Source: Natronorubrum daqingense (GTDB lineage Archaea > Halobacteriota > Halobacteria > Halobacteriales > Natrialbaceae). Taken from it: a stretch of 64,000 bases of DNA. The stretch spans positions 2,666,001-2,730,000 of the forward strand of contig NZ_CP019327.1 of the NCBI RefSeq assembly GCF_001971705.1, in the 5' to 3' direction. Position 1 is the first letter of the stretch; the number at the start of each line of letters is the position of its first letter. The translations under genes were made by a program, and so were the position numbers. The notes beneath the pieces were generated by a model. That model did not search any database. It saw only the letters and a list, made by a program, of their open reading frames with translations, and had not been told where the DNA came from. Shown here piece after piece: positions 53,741-62,167 of this stretch.

Positions 53741-54871
53741 ATGGTGGACGACCCCGACGGGGAGATGTTGTCGTGGGACGAATCCGTGTTCAAGAACGAA
53801 CACGTCTTCGAAATCGACTATCTTCCCGAGACGTTCAAACACCGCGAGAGCCAGACACAGGGCCTAACGTATGCGCTCCGGCCAGCGGTGCGCGGGTCGC
53901 GACCGCTCAACGTGATGGTCCGTGGACCGCCCGGAACCGGGAAGACGACCTCGATTCAGAAACTCTTCGACGAGGTCGGTGCCCAGACCAGCGACGTGCG
54001 AACGATTCGCGTCAATTGTCAGGTCAACGCGACGCGCTACTCGGTGTTCTCGAGGCTGTTCGAAGGGACGTTCGACTACGAACCGCCGTCGTCGGGCATC
54101 TCCTTCAAGAAGCTCTTCGGGCAGATTGCCGAGAAGCTCGTCGAGGAAGACCGCGTGCTCGTCGTCGCCTTAGACGACGTCAACTACCTCTTTTACGAAA
54201 ACGAGGCCTCGGATACGCTGTACTCGCTCCTGCGAGCCCACGAGGAGTATCCCGGTGCGAAGATCGGTGTCATCGTCGTCTCCTCCGATCCCGCACTCGA
54301 CGTGATCGACGAACTCGACTCGAGAGTCCAGAGCGTCTTCCGGCCTGAGGACGTCTACTTCCCCGTCTACGGCCAATCCGAAATCGTCGATATCCTCTCC
54401 GAACGCGTCGAACGCGGCTTCCACGACGGCGTGATCGCCCGCGAGACCCTCGAGTACGTCGCCGACCTCACCGCCGAAAGCGGCGACCTTCGCGTCGGCA
54501 TCGACCTGTTGCGACGGGCCGGCCTCAACGCCGAAATGCGTGCCAGTCGCACCGTCGAGCGCGAAGACGTGGAGTCGGCCTACGAGAAATCCAAGTACAT
54601 CAATCTCTCGCGAAGCCTCTCGGGGCTCGCCGACACCGAACGAGCCTTGCTCGAGGTCATCGCCAACAACGACGGCGAGCAAGCCGGGAGCGTCTACGAG
54701 ACGTTTCACGAGCGAACCGATCTCGGCTACACGCGTTACTCCGAAATCGTCAACAAACTCGATCAACTCGGCCTGATCGACGCCGACTACGCCGACGTCG
54801 ACGGCCGCGGTCGCTCGCGGTCGCTTTCGCTATCCTACGAGAAAGACGCCGTCTTAGACCGTCTCGAGTGA
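53741..54871 (+). CDS. Orc1/Cdc6-family replication initiation protein
   Basis: The 376-aa AAA+ protein starts with DEMLS-like DGEMLSWDESVFKNEHVFEI and DYLPETFKHRESQ, the family start. Walker A is RGPPGTGKTT (about 61-70) and Walker B LVVALDDVNYL. Sensor-1 and sensor-2 regions (VVSSDPALDV, GDLRVGIDLLRRAG) follow. The C-terminal winged helix has GYTRYSEIVNKLDQLGLID. Haloarchaea have many paralogues, most near an origin; this one may be a secondary initiator. ATG 53741 is used; GTG 53729 is also in frame. Confidence 0.9.
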   Translation: MVDDPDGEMLSWDESVFKNEHVFEIDYLPETFKHRESQTQGLTYALRPAVRGSRPLNVMVRGPPGTGKTTSIQKLFDEVGAQTSDVRTIRVNCQVNATRYSVFSRLFEGTFDYEPPSSGISFKKLFGQIAEKLVEEDRVLVVALDDVNYLFYENEASDTLYSLLRAHEEYPGAKIGVIVVSSDPALDVIDELDSRVQSVFRPEDVYFPVYGQSEIVDILSERVERGFHDGVIARETLEYVADLTAESGDLRVGIDLLRRAGLNAEMRASRTVEREDVESAYEKSKYINLSRSLSGLADTERALLEVIANNDGEQAGSVYETFHERTDLGYTRYSEIVNKLDQLGLIDADYADVDGRGRSRSLSLSYEKDAVLDRLE

Positions 54872-54904
54872 TCGGTCGCGGATCCGTTCCGACAGGTCTT
54901 GCGG

Positions 54905-54985
54905 ACTGAAACCGCTGTTCGCTGACCGAAACCTCCGTTCGCGGATCGAAACGTCGGTCACGCGACTCGAGACATCGATTTCACG
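54905..54985 (+). repeat. Imperfect 20-bp tandem repeats after the Orc1/Cdc6 gene
   Basis: Units ACTGAAACCGCTGTTCGCTG (54905), ACCGAAACCTCCGTTCGCGG (54925), ATCGAAACGTCGGTCACGCG (54945) and a degenerate fourth share the start A-C/T-C/T-GAAAC. They lie in the 170-nt spacer after the initiator gene. They do not match the haloarchaeal origin-recognition-box consensus I know. Confidence 0.7.
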
Positions 54986-55041
54986 CTCGTCGATAGCTAT
55001 GCCGGCACGTCACTTACCCGCTAACAGGCACGAGTGAGTGC

Positions 55042-56130
55042 ATGACGGTCCTGATATACGGCTCGTACGGATTCGTCGGATCGCTGATCGCGGAAGAAGC
55101 GATCGAGCGCGGACTAGACCCGATACTGGCCGGTCGTGATCGCGAAAAGCTTCGCGAGCAGGTCGACGACCTCGAGCAACCGGGCCGACGCTTCGCGCTC
55201 GAGGATCCCCGAATCGTCGCCGAGGCGCTCGCAGACGTCGACTGCGTGTTGAACTGCGCCGGCCCCTTCTCGAACACCGCAGACCCGCTCGTCCAGGGCT
55301 GTCTCGAGAGCGGAGCGGACTACGTCGACATCACGGGCGAGATTCCCGTCATCGAATCGATTCGGGGCCGAGATGCAGAGGCGGATGACGCCGGCGTCAC
55401 GCTCCTCCCGTCGGCCGCGCTCTCGACGGTCCCGATGGACTGTCTCGCCGCCCACCTCGCCGACAGGTTGCCCGAGGCGACGACGCTCGCGCTGGGCGTC
55501 GACTCGTTCCGCGTGCCGTCGGTCGGGACGGTTCGAACGGTCATCGAAGGTGCCGACGACGGCGGAGCGATCCGTCGGGGCGGGGAACTCGAGGACGTCC
55601 CGACGGTCTGGCGCACCCGCGAAATCGACTTCGGTCGCGGAGCGCGACCGGCGATCACGATGCCGATGGGGGACGTCTCGGTCGCCCACTACACGACCGG
55701 GATTCCGAACGTCGAGATGTACGCGGTGATGCCCGAGCCCGCCAGGACGGCCCTCAAACTCCACCGCGTTCTCGCGCCGATACTTTCGGCTTCGCCCGTT
55801 CAGTTGACGCTGAAGCTGCTCGCTGGAATTCGTGAGGGGCCGTCCAAGCGGGCACGCGAACGCGGGTCGGCCTACATCTGGGGCGAGGCTAGCACCGACG
55901 GCGACGAAACGATCGTCTCTCGCCTCCGGACGCCGGATCCCTACGTCGTGACCACCGATGCGGCCGTGACAGTGACGGAGCGGGTGCTCGCAGGCGATGC
56001 TGCGGACGGCTTCCAGACGCCCGCGGGAGCGTTCGGTCCCGAGTTCGTCCTCGATCTCGAGGGCGTCAAGGGCTTTTTCGACGAGTCGACGCCTGAGGCG
56101 TCGTCGCCGGTGAATCCGTTGCTTCGATAG
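55042..56130 (+). CDS. Saccharopine dehydrogenase/trans-acting enoyl reductase family protein
   Basis: The 362-aa protein has the Rossmann start VLIYGSYGFVGSLIAEEA, then LAGRDREKLREQ, VLNCAGPFSNTADPLVQGCL, GADYVDITGEIPVIES and GVTLLPSAALSTVPMDC. This matches the saccharopine-dehydrogenase-like group that includes trans-acting enoyl reductases, rather than true lysine-pathway enzymes. It likely reduces a lipid or prenyl-type enoyl substrate; inference only. Single gene. Confidence 0.88.
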   Translation: MTVLIYGSYGFVGSLIAEEAIERGLDPILAGRDREKLREQVDDLEQPGRRFALEDPRIVAEALADVDCVLNCAGPFSNTADPLVQGCLESGADYVDITGEIPVIESIRGRDAEADDAGVTLLPSAALSTVPMDCLAAHLADRLPEATTLALGVDSFRVPSVGTVRTVIEGADDGGAIRRGGELEDVPTVWRTREIDFGRGARPAITMPMGDVSVAHYTTGIPNVEMYAVMPEPARTALKLHRVLAPILSASPVQLTLKLLAGIREGPSKRARERGSAYIWGEASTDGDETIVSRLRTPDPYVVTTDAAVTVTERVLAGDAADGFQTPAGAFGPEFVLDLEGVKGFFDESTPEASSPVNPLLR

Positions 56131-56155
56131 CAAACGCCGACGGCGACCGGTCTGC

Positions 56156-57172
56156 TCAGCGCTGGGACTTCCGGAGGATCTGCGGACCGATCGCGAGCGT
56201 TCGCTTGGCGACGGTCGCCACTCGAGTGACGTACGTCGTCAACAACAAGAACGGGACGAGCGTGATCGAGAACGCGGCGCCGACGAGCCAGAGCAGGTTG
56301 TTGATACCGAGCGTCGACCCGGGAACCGTCGCCTCGTTGACGAACGTCAGCATCATCCCCGAGACGAGTAAGGCAGGGATACCGGCGTAGAGTATCAGCC
56401 GCATGAGGTCGATCAACTCCCACTGGAAGTACAGCGTCTTGACGTGCTCGCGGGCGGGTCCGAACATCGCCAGCGACGTTCGCAGGTCGTCGAACGCCGC
56501 GGTCTGCTCGTCCTCAAGCACGTCCTGGTAGTCGTCTTCCATGCGATCGATCTGGAACATCTTCCAGGAGTAGTTGTAGTCGAGCGCCGCGTTGACCACG
56601 TCGAACGTCCCGAATTGCTGTCCCTCGAGTTGTTCTCGGACGGCATCGCTGTTTCCGGTGATGCTCTCCGTGAAGTCGTTAACGTCCTCGATGAGTTCCT
56701 GATCGTCGAGTTTCTCCACCGACTCCTCGAGATCGTTGGCTCGTTTCTCGCTGGTGTCGACGATCTCGCGGAGCAGCGCCGACGGGTCCGCCGGCGCGGG
56801 TTTGCCGGTCACTTCCTTGATGTAGGTTCTGAAGTCGAGCGCCTCGCTCATTCGCTGGCGTTGATCGCCGAGGGGCCCGTTCTCCTGAGAGATGATTAAC
56901 TGGCTGATCGTCACGACGAGGGTGATGCCGGTGATCAGCGCGCTGATCATCGTCGAGAACATCGCCTCGATGACCGCCCGCTCGGCGACCATGTCCGAGA
57001 GCACCGGATCGACGAACACGCCCGTCATGAACGCGAGGAAGAAGGCCACCGTGAGCAGGCCGGTGAGCACGAGCCGGTTCGCCCTGAGCAGGAACCAGAA
57101 CTTGAATCGGCTCTCGCCGGCCCGCTCGCGCATCGTGTTCGCCGTTCCCGGGCCGTCCTCGTCGTTACCCAT
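56156..57172 (-). CDS. Conserved haloarchaeal membrane protein, function unknown
   Basis: The 338-aa protein has about four hydrophobic segments: two near residues 35-55 and 70-95, and two near the C-terminus at about 245-265 and 285-310. A helical middle (EKRANDLEESVEKLDDQELIE) could form a coiled coil. No catalytic motif. It overlaps the DUF4177 gene by 8 nt. Confidence 0.75.
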   Translation of the reverse strand: MGNDEDGPGTANTMRERAGESRFKFWFLLRANRLVLTGLLTVAFFLAFMTGVFVDPVLSDMVAERAVIEAMFSTMISALITGITLVVTISQLIISQENGPLGDQRQRMSEALDFRTYIKEVTGKPAPADPSALLREIVDTSEKRANDLEESVEKLDDQELIEDVNDFTESITGNSDAVREQLEGQQFGTFDVVNAALDYNYSWKMFQIDRMEDDYQDVLEDEQTAAFDDLRTSLAMFGPAREHVKTLYFQWELIDLMRLILYAGIPALLVSGMMLTFVNEATVPGSTLGINNLLWLVGAAFSITLVPFLLLTTYVTRVATVAKRTLAIGPQILRKSQR

Positions 57173-57371
57173 CGTCGCCCTCGCCAGCCGGCCGCTTGAA
57201 GACGAGGAACTTCGTCCCGCCGCCGCTGTAGTCGATGGTGTCGACCAGTTCCCAGCCGTCGGCAGCCATCTCGTTTAATTCCTGCTTCGGATCCGCAGCC
57301 TCCTCCATCGTCGGATCCCGCGGCGGACGAACCGTCTCGTATTCCCACCGTGTCGCGGTGCTGTCGTCCAT
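57165..57371 (-). CDS. DUF4177-like small protein
   Basis: The 68-aa protein has the DUF4177 pattern WEYETVRPP, LNEMAADGWELVDTI and TKFLVFKRP. The function of the family is unknown. It overlaps the downstream membrane-protein gene by 8 nt, so they are probably co-transcribed. Confidence 0.85.
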   Translation of the reverse strand: MDDSTATRWEYETVRPPRDPTMEEAADPKQELNEMAADGWELVDTIDYSGGGTKFLVFKRPAGEGDDG

Positions 57372-57577
57372 CTATCAGATGATTGGACGACCGTCACCGA
57401 AAACCGTCACCTTGCAATCGCGTCTCGACGGGCGTACTCGAGACCGTCGCGGTCGAGTTCGACGTCCTCGATTGGTTGCTCATGGGAATCGTTCGCCCTC
57501 AAGTTGACCTCGATGCGTGAGTCAACGTGCTCGAGTGCTGTGGGACCGACCGTTCAGTTGGTTGCGATTCGAGTGAT

Positions 57578-58909
57578 TCAATCGGTCCGTTTGTCAGCCA
57601 GCCTCCTCTCAGTTGTGTCGTCGGGTGGCATCGGTCGGTTCCGACGCCGTTCGAGTGCGTTCATCACGGGGCCCGCAGTCACTCCGTGGAGAACGATCGA
57701 GGTGAGCACCACCACGCCGACGAGAGCCCACAGCCGTTCCGCCGCGATGAGCAACTCGAGTTCTTCGAACGAGACGTGTGCGAGCGCGAAAGAGAGGTAA
57801 TAGAAGGAACCGATTCCGCGAATGCCGAAAAAGGAGATTACCGTTCGATCGCTCCACGGCGCGTCGGATCCGACGAATCCGAGCAATCCAGCAAGAGGCC
57901 GGACGAGCACTATCACTGCCAAGCCAACGAGGACGTCAGTGCCGGTCAACGGGGCGAGGAGTCCGTCTGCGATCGCAGCGCCAAAGAGCACGAGAACCGC
58001 CGCCATCAGGAGTCGCTCGACGAGCGCGGCGAAATCGTGCAACTCACGGTGATACTCGTGTTCCCACTCGTATCGTCGTAACTCGAGCGCCGCGACGAAT
58101 ACCGCGATAAATCCGTATCCACCGAGCAGTTCCGTGACGCCGTAGGCGAGTAACGTCGCCACGATGGCCTCAGCACCCGCCATTATTTCGGCTCGGTGCG
58201 ACGGCGCCGGCGCGTAGAAAACGAGTCGGGCCATCAGGTTCCCGATCGCGTACCCCAAGAGGAGCCCCACGGCAACCCGGTACAGTCCGTCGACGAGCGC
58301 CCACTCCGCGAGCCACACGTGCGTCGTCGTATTGTCCGCCGCGGCGACGGCGATCGCGAGGTACGTGAATGGAAACGCTAACCCGTCGTTGAGGCCGGCC
58401 TCCGACGTCAGCGAAAAGCGGACTGACCCCCACCGGTGGGCCGGTGCAGCTTCCTTCTCGAGTTCGGTCAGCGGTGCGCCGGCGTCCACGTCGGAGGCGA
58501 GAACGGGATCTGTGGGGGCGAGGACGGCCCCCAAGAGGATCGCCGTCGCCGGGTGGAGTCCGAGCACCATCCAGCTCAAGAGCGCGATCGCGCCGATCGT
58601 CAGCGGCATCGTAATACCGATCAGTCGCCACGTCGCCGACCAACTCGTCACGTCGAACGGTCGATCGATTTTCAATCCAGCACCCATCAGGGCGATGATC
58701 ACCACCAGTTCGGTGAGGTGTTCGGTCACCGTCGAGTTGGCGACCGGATCGATCGTCGGCGCAGTCGGGACGACGGTGAAGAGCACGCCACCGAGGGCGA
58801 CGTAGAACATCGGCAGGGAGAGTGGCTTGCCGGCGAGCAGACGCGGCAGGACGATCGCCCCCAGCAGTCCCACGGCGATGATAATAAGCGCCGCTTCGTA
58901 CGCACTCAT
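57578..58909 (-). CDS. Na+/H+ antiporter (NhaP/CPA1-type)
   Basis: The 443-aa protein has 12-13 hydrophobic helices. It has the CPA1 ion-site motif LGAVLAPTDPVLASDV, and FSLTSEAGLNDGLAFPF, which resembles the conserved ND site of the family. FFGIRGIGSFYYLSFAL near the end is typical as well. It exchanges sodium or potassium for protons, important in salt-loving cells. Single gene. Confidence 0.92.
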   Translation of the reverse strand: MSAYEAALIIIAVGLLGAIVLPRLLAGKPLSLPMFYVALGGVLFTVVPTAPTIDPVANSTVTEHLTELVVIIALMGAGLKIDRPFDVTSWSATWRLIGITMPLTIGAIALLSWMVLGLHPATAILLGAVLAPTDPVLASDVDAGAPLTELEKEAAPAHRWGSVRFSLTSEAGLNDGLAFPFTYLAIAVAAADNTTTHVWLAEWALVDGLYRVAVGLLLGYAIGNLMARLVFYAPAPSHRAEIMAGAEAIVATLLAYGVTELLGGYGFIAVFVAALELRRYEWEHEYHRELHDFAALVERLLMAAVLVLFGAAIADGLLAPLTGTDVLVGLAVIVLVRPLAGLLGFVGSDAPWSDRTVISFFGIRGIGSFYYLSFALAHVSFEELELLIAAERLWALVGVVVLTSIVLHGVTAGPVMNALERRRNRPMPPDDTTERRLADKRTD

Positions 58910-59004
58910 CGTCGTTCAGTGACGGACGGGCGTAGAAAAGGCGTTTGTCGGGTTCGCTGGACACTTCACGAAGACGGCACGAGGACACGAACCGACCGGC
59001 GAAC

Positions 59005-59085
59005 GGAACGACCGCTCCGAAGACCGGCAGTGGAACGACCGCTCCGAAGACCAGCAGTGGAACGACCGCTCCGAAGACCGGCAAT
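59005..59085. repeat. Three 27-bp tandem repeats in a promoter region
   Basis: The unit GGAACGACCGCTCCGAAGAC followed by seven bases is repeated at 59005, 59032 and 59059 with few changes. It contains GAACGACCGCTCCG. The array lies in the spacer between the divergent antiporter and DUF2267 genes, 44 nt before the latter. Confidence 0.88.
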
Positions 59086-59129
59086 CGCCGGCCAAACGCC
59101 CACGGACGCCATCGCACAAGGGTCACGGT

Positions 59130-59534
59130 ATGGAACGTCACGACTTCTACGGCTCCGTCCAACACGAGGCGAGCCTCGCGAGTCAAACTGACGCGGAAGT
59201 TGCGACGCAAGCCGTCCTCTCCGCGCTCGGCGAACGACTGGACGAGACTCGCTCACAGCGCCTCGACGGCATGCTCCCCAGAGAGATCGGTGACCACCTC
59301 ACCGACGGGGCCTCTGACCGTCGCTTCGACTACGCGGAGTTCTGCTCGAGAATCGACGAGCGAAGCGAACACGCCGATATCGACGACCCGGAACCGGTCG
59401 CACGGGCCGTGGTCGGCACGCTCCTCGAGCACGTCGACGACGACGAGAGCGAAGCCCTGCGCGAGCGACTCGCGGAACTCGAGTTCGAGGACGCGATACC
59501 GGAGTCCGGACCGGGTGCGAAGCGTTCAAACTGA
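59130..59534 (+). CDS. DUF2267 protein, first copy
   Basis: The 134-aa protein is helical, with TDAEVATQAVLSALGERLDE, LPREIGDHL, FDYAEFCSRIDERSEHAD and RAVVGTLLEHVDDDESEALR. The paired N- and C-terminal halves are typical of DUF2267. Its function is not known. A second copy follows 88 nt downstream. It may respond to the 27-bp repeat region upstream. Confidence 0.85.
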   Translation: MERHDFYGSVQHEASLASQTDAEVATQAVLSALGERLDETRSQRLDGMLPREIGDHLTDGASDRRFDYAEFCSRIDERSEHADIDDPEPVARAVVGTLLEHVDDDESEALRERLAELEFEDAIPESGPGAKRSN

Positions 59535-59622
59535 ACGAAGGACGGTGGAGGTCGACCGTCTCGGCACGTCGGCCAGCAATTGCCGACCGAACAGTGAGGG
59601 AGCGCGTGACCCAACGCCGGCT

Positions 59623-60039
59623 ATGGAACAGGCAGCCATCGTCGAGACGGTCAGCGACCGCACCGAGGCGGACGAAGACGGCGCGATGGACGCGACGAGC
59701 GCCGTCCTCCAGACGCTCGGCGAGCGTCTGAGCGAGGATCAGAGCCGGGATCTGGCGGCCGAACTGCCCGCCGACCTCAGCGAGCACCTCACGACGGGCG
59801 AGAGCGGCCAGCGATTCTCCGAGGAGGAGTTCGTCTCGAGAGTCGATCAGCGCATGGAAACCCACGACGTCACCGGCGAGCGCGCCGCGACTGCCGTCAT
59901 GGCGTCGCTGCTCGAGGAGGTCGACGGGCGAGAACGCGACGCCGTCGTCGACCAGTTCGAACACTACGGCTTCGAGACGCTGCTCGGCGAGACTGACGCC
60001 GATATCGACGTGAGCGAGCGCTCGCCTCGAGAGCGGTAG
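59623..60039 (+). CDS. DUF2267 protein, second copy
   Basis: The 138-aa protein parallels its neighbour: MDATSAVLQTLGERLSEDQS, LPADLSEHL, FSEEEFVSRVDQRMETHD and TAVMASLLEEVDGRERD. It looks like a local duplication that has diverged. ATG 59623 is chosen. Function unknown. Confidence 0.85.
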   Translation: MEQAAIVETVSDRTEADEDGAMDATSAVLQTLGERLSEDQSRDLAAELPADLSEHLTTGESGQRFSEEEFVSRVDQRMETHDVTGERAATAVMASLLEEVDGRERDAVVDQFEHYGFETLLGETDADIDVSERSPRER

Positions 60040-60205
60040 CATTCTTTGAGACGGGGCGTACTCGAAGCGAGCCACCGGGTGACGGAAGAGCGTGAGTGAA
60101 ATACGCCGGAGCGACGCTGGAATTTGGAACGTCCGGCGAAACCGGGAGTAACCGGTATCGCCAACCACAGCGACTTTTGGTCACACATCACTTGGTTTCG
60201 GTATC

Positions 60206-60877
60206 GTGACGACCATACTCGAGACGAACGCCCTCACACGGGTTGTCGGGGGCGAGCCTATCGTTGACGAAGTGTCGATTCGAATCGACGAAGGAGCAGT
60301 CCTCGCCATCGTCGGCCCGTCGGGTGCGGGCAAATCGTCGTTTCTCAGGCTGTTGAATCGACTCGACGAACCGACGGCCGGAACGGTGACGCTCTCCGGT
60401 CGTGACTACCGGGAAATCGATCCGCAGACGTTGCGCAAACGTATCGGGCTGATTCCGCAAGATTCAGCGCTCCAGTCCGGAACCGTCCGGGAAAATATCG
60501 CTATCAGCGATCGCATACGGGGTGAGCCGGTCGACGACCGGCGGGTGAGCGAGCTACTCGAGCAGATGCGACTCACCGGCTACGAGGATCGACCGATTAC
60601 CGACCTCTCCGGCGGGGAACGTCAGCGAGTGAGCATCGCTCGCACGCTCTACGTCGAACCCGACGTGTTGTTGCTCGACGAGCCGACGGCCCACCTCGAC
60701 GCGGCGACGGAGGCGACCATCGAACAGCTCCTCGCCGATCGGATTGCCGACGACGACCTGACGTGCGTGCTCGTCACCCACGATACGGCCCAAGCCAAAC
60801 GCCTCGGCGATCGCGTCGTCGAATTCGCGGACGGGACCGTCGTCGCCGAGGGAGAACCCGACGAGGTGCTTTCGTGA
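60206..60877 (+). CDS. fetA: ABC transporter ATP-binding protein, FetA-like
   Basis: The 223-aa ATPase has Walker A GPSGAGKSS (about 36-44), Q-loop LIPQDSAL, signature LSGGERQRVSIARTLY, Walker B VLLLDEPTAHLD and a switch His in VLVTHDTAQAKR. It starts at GTG 60206. Its stop overlaps the start of the FetB-like permease gene (GTGA), so they form one transporter. In bacteria FetAB exports iron; the substrate here is inferred from FetB. Confidence 0.88.
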   Translation: MTTILETNALTRVVGGEPIVDEVSIRIDEGAVLAIVGPSGAGKSSFLRLLNRLDEPTAGTVTLSGRDYREIDPQTLRKRIGLIPQDSALQSGTVRENIAISDRIRGEPVDDRRVSELLEQMRLTGYEDRPITDLSGGERQRVSIARTLYVEPDVLLLDEPTAHLDAATEATIEQLLADRIADDDLTCVLVTHDTAQAKRLGDRVVEFADGTVVAEGEPDEVLS

Positions 60878-61698
60878 GCGACGCTGCGCTCGAGACGTTT
60901 CTCGAGTACGCGGCCGATCCGGTGATCGTTACGGGGTTCGGACAGATTGCCATCGCTGCGGTGCTGACAGCGATCGTCCTCGCCGTCATCTATCTCCGCC
61001 AGTTAGGGTTCGGCCGGGAAGTCGTCACGACCGCGGTTCGGGGGTTGGTACAGGTCGTGGCGGCCGGGGCGATCATCGGGATCCTGTTGACGATGCACCT
61101 CGCGTGGGCTGGCGTCGTTCTCGTGTGTATGATCGTCGTCGCAGCGTGGATCTCTTACAAGCGCGCCACTGCGCTGCCGGGCGTGTTTCGGACGTCCGTC
61201 GTCGCAATCGGATTCGGAGGTGGGCTCACGATCGTGGCGATGACGGCCGCGGGGGCCATCGAGATGACGATGGAGGACGTCATCGTCATCGGCAGTATGG
61301 TTATCGCGAACTCGATGCAGACGAATTCGCTCGCGCTAGATCGCTTCACCGGAGAGATTGCGGCCAACCGAGACGAGATCGAAGCGCTGCTGAGCGTCGG
61401 TGCCTCGCCGGATCAGGCGATCACCGAGTACGTCTCGACGAGCGTCTACGCGGCGTTGATTCCGACGTTAGATGCAATCAAGAGCCTCGGGGTCGTCAAA
61501 ATACCGGGGTTGATGGCGGGGATGATCATCGCCGGCGCGAATCCGATCTACGCCGCACAGTACCAGTTCGTGATCATGCTGATGATCTTCGCCGCCGGCG
61601 GCTTAACCGTCGTCGCAAACACGCTACTCCTCAGTCGGCGCGTCTTCACCGATTCGAAACAGTTGGATCAGGATATCGTCGACGCGATCGAGACGTGA
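60874..61698 (+). CDS. fetB: FetB/UPF0014-family permease
   Basis: The 274-aa protein starts at GTG 60874. It has about seven hydrophobic helices. UPF0014 motifs are SYKRATALPGVFRTSVV, SMVIANSMQTNSLALDRF, SVGASPDQAITEYVSTSVYAALIPTLDAIKSLG and IPGLMAGMIIAGANPIYAAQYQF. It is the membrane part of a FetAB-like exporter, possibly for iron. Confidence 0.9.
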   Translation: MSDAALETFLEYAADPVIVTGFGQIAIAAVLTAIVLAVIYLRQLGFGREVVTTAVRGLVQVVAAGAIIGILLTMHLAWAGVVLVCMIVVAAWISYKRATALPGVFRTSVVAIGFGGGLTIVAMTAAGAIEMTMEDVIVIGSMVIANSMQTNSLALDRFTGEIAANRDEIEALLSVGASPDQAITEYVSTSVYAALIPTLDAIKSLGVVKIPGLMAGMIIAGANPIYAAQYQFVIMLMIFAAGGLTVVANTLLLSRRVFTDSKQLDQDIVDAIET

Positions 61699-61703
61699 CG
61701 GTA

Positions 61704-61973
61704 TCAGTGTTGCTCGAGCGTCTCGCGATAGTCTTCGGTCGTCTCGATGGCCGACTCGAGTTTTGCCTTCGTATTGCCGTCGGCCTCCTCGCGAGCCAAT
61801 CGGAGCGTGTTGAGCCGTTCGTCGAGGAGGGCGTGATCCGGCGCGCTGTCGCTCATCACGTAGTCGGAGAACGCCTCGGACGTCTCGCGGATGTCCTCAC
61901 GAATGTCGTCGTCGTCCGCCGACTTCGCCGCCTCCTCCAAGTCGTCACGGGCCTGCTGCAGTTGCTCGGTCAT
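61704..61973 (-). CDS. Small helical haloarchaeal protein (DUF7553-like)
   Basis: The 89-aa protein is acidic and all-helical (EQLQQARDDLEEAAKSADDD, DYVMSDSAPDHALLDERLN, AREEADGNTKAKLESAIETT). Similar proteins are conserved in haloarchaea as DUF7553; I do not know a function. It starts at ATG 61973, not at upstream frames. It is convergent with fetB and divergent from uvrB. Confidence 0.75.
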   Translation of the reverse strand: MTEQLQQARDDLEEAAKSADDDDIREDIRETSEAFSDYVMSDSAPDHALLDERLNTLRLAREEADGNTKAKLESAIETTEDYRETLEQH

Positions 61974-62167
61974 ATATGGACACTCCTCGAGTCGCCTCAT
62001 AACGATTTGGCGGGCAGTCGCCACGTTCGGATGGCCGGGTCGGAGTCTGTTTCGTCCCGAGTCTTCCCGTCGGTAGATTCGATGACGCAAGCGCTCGAAC
62101 GCGACCGCTTTGGTGCGACCACTCGAGATGCGAGCGCGTAAAGTACCTCGACGCCCTGAACCTGATA

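Noticed and set aside
54905-54985. Replication origin
   Set aside because: The repeats do not match the haloarchaeal origin-recognition box and there is no AT-rich unwinding region; reported only as a repeat.
59005-59085. CRISPR-like array
   Set aside because: The units are directly adjacent with no spacers, so this is a tandem repeat.
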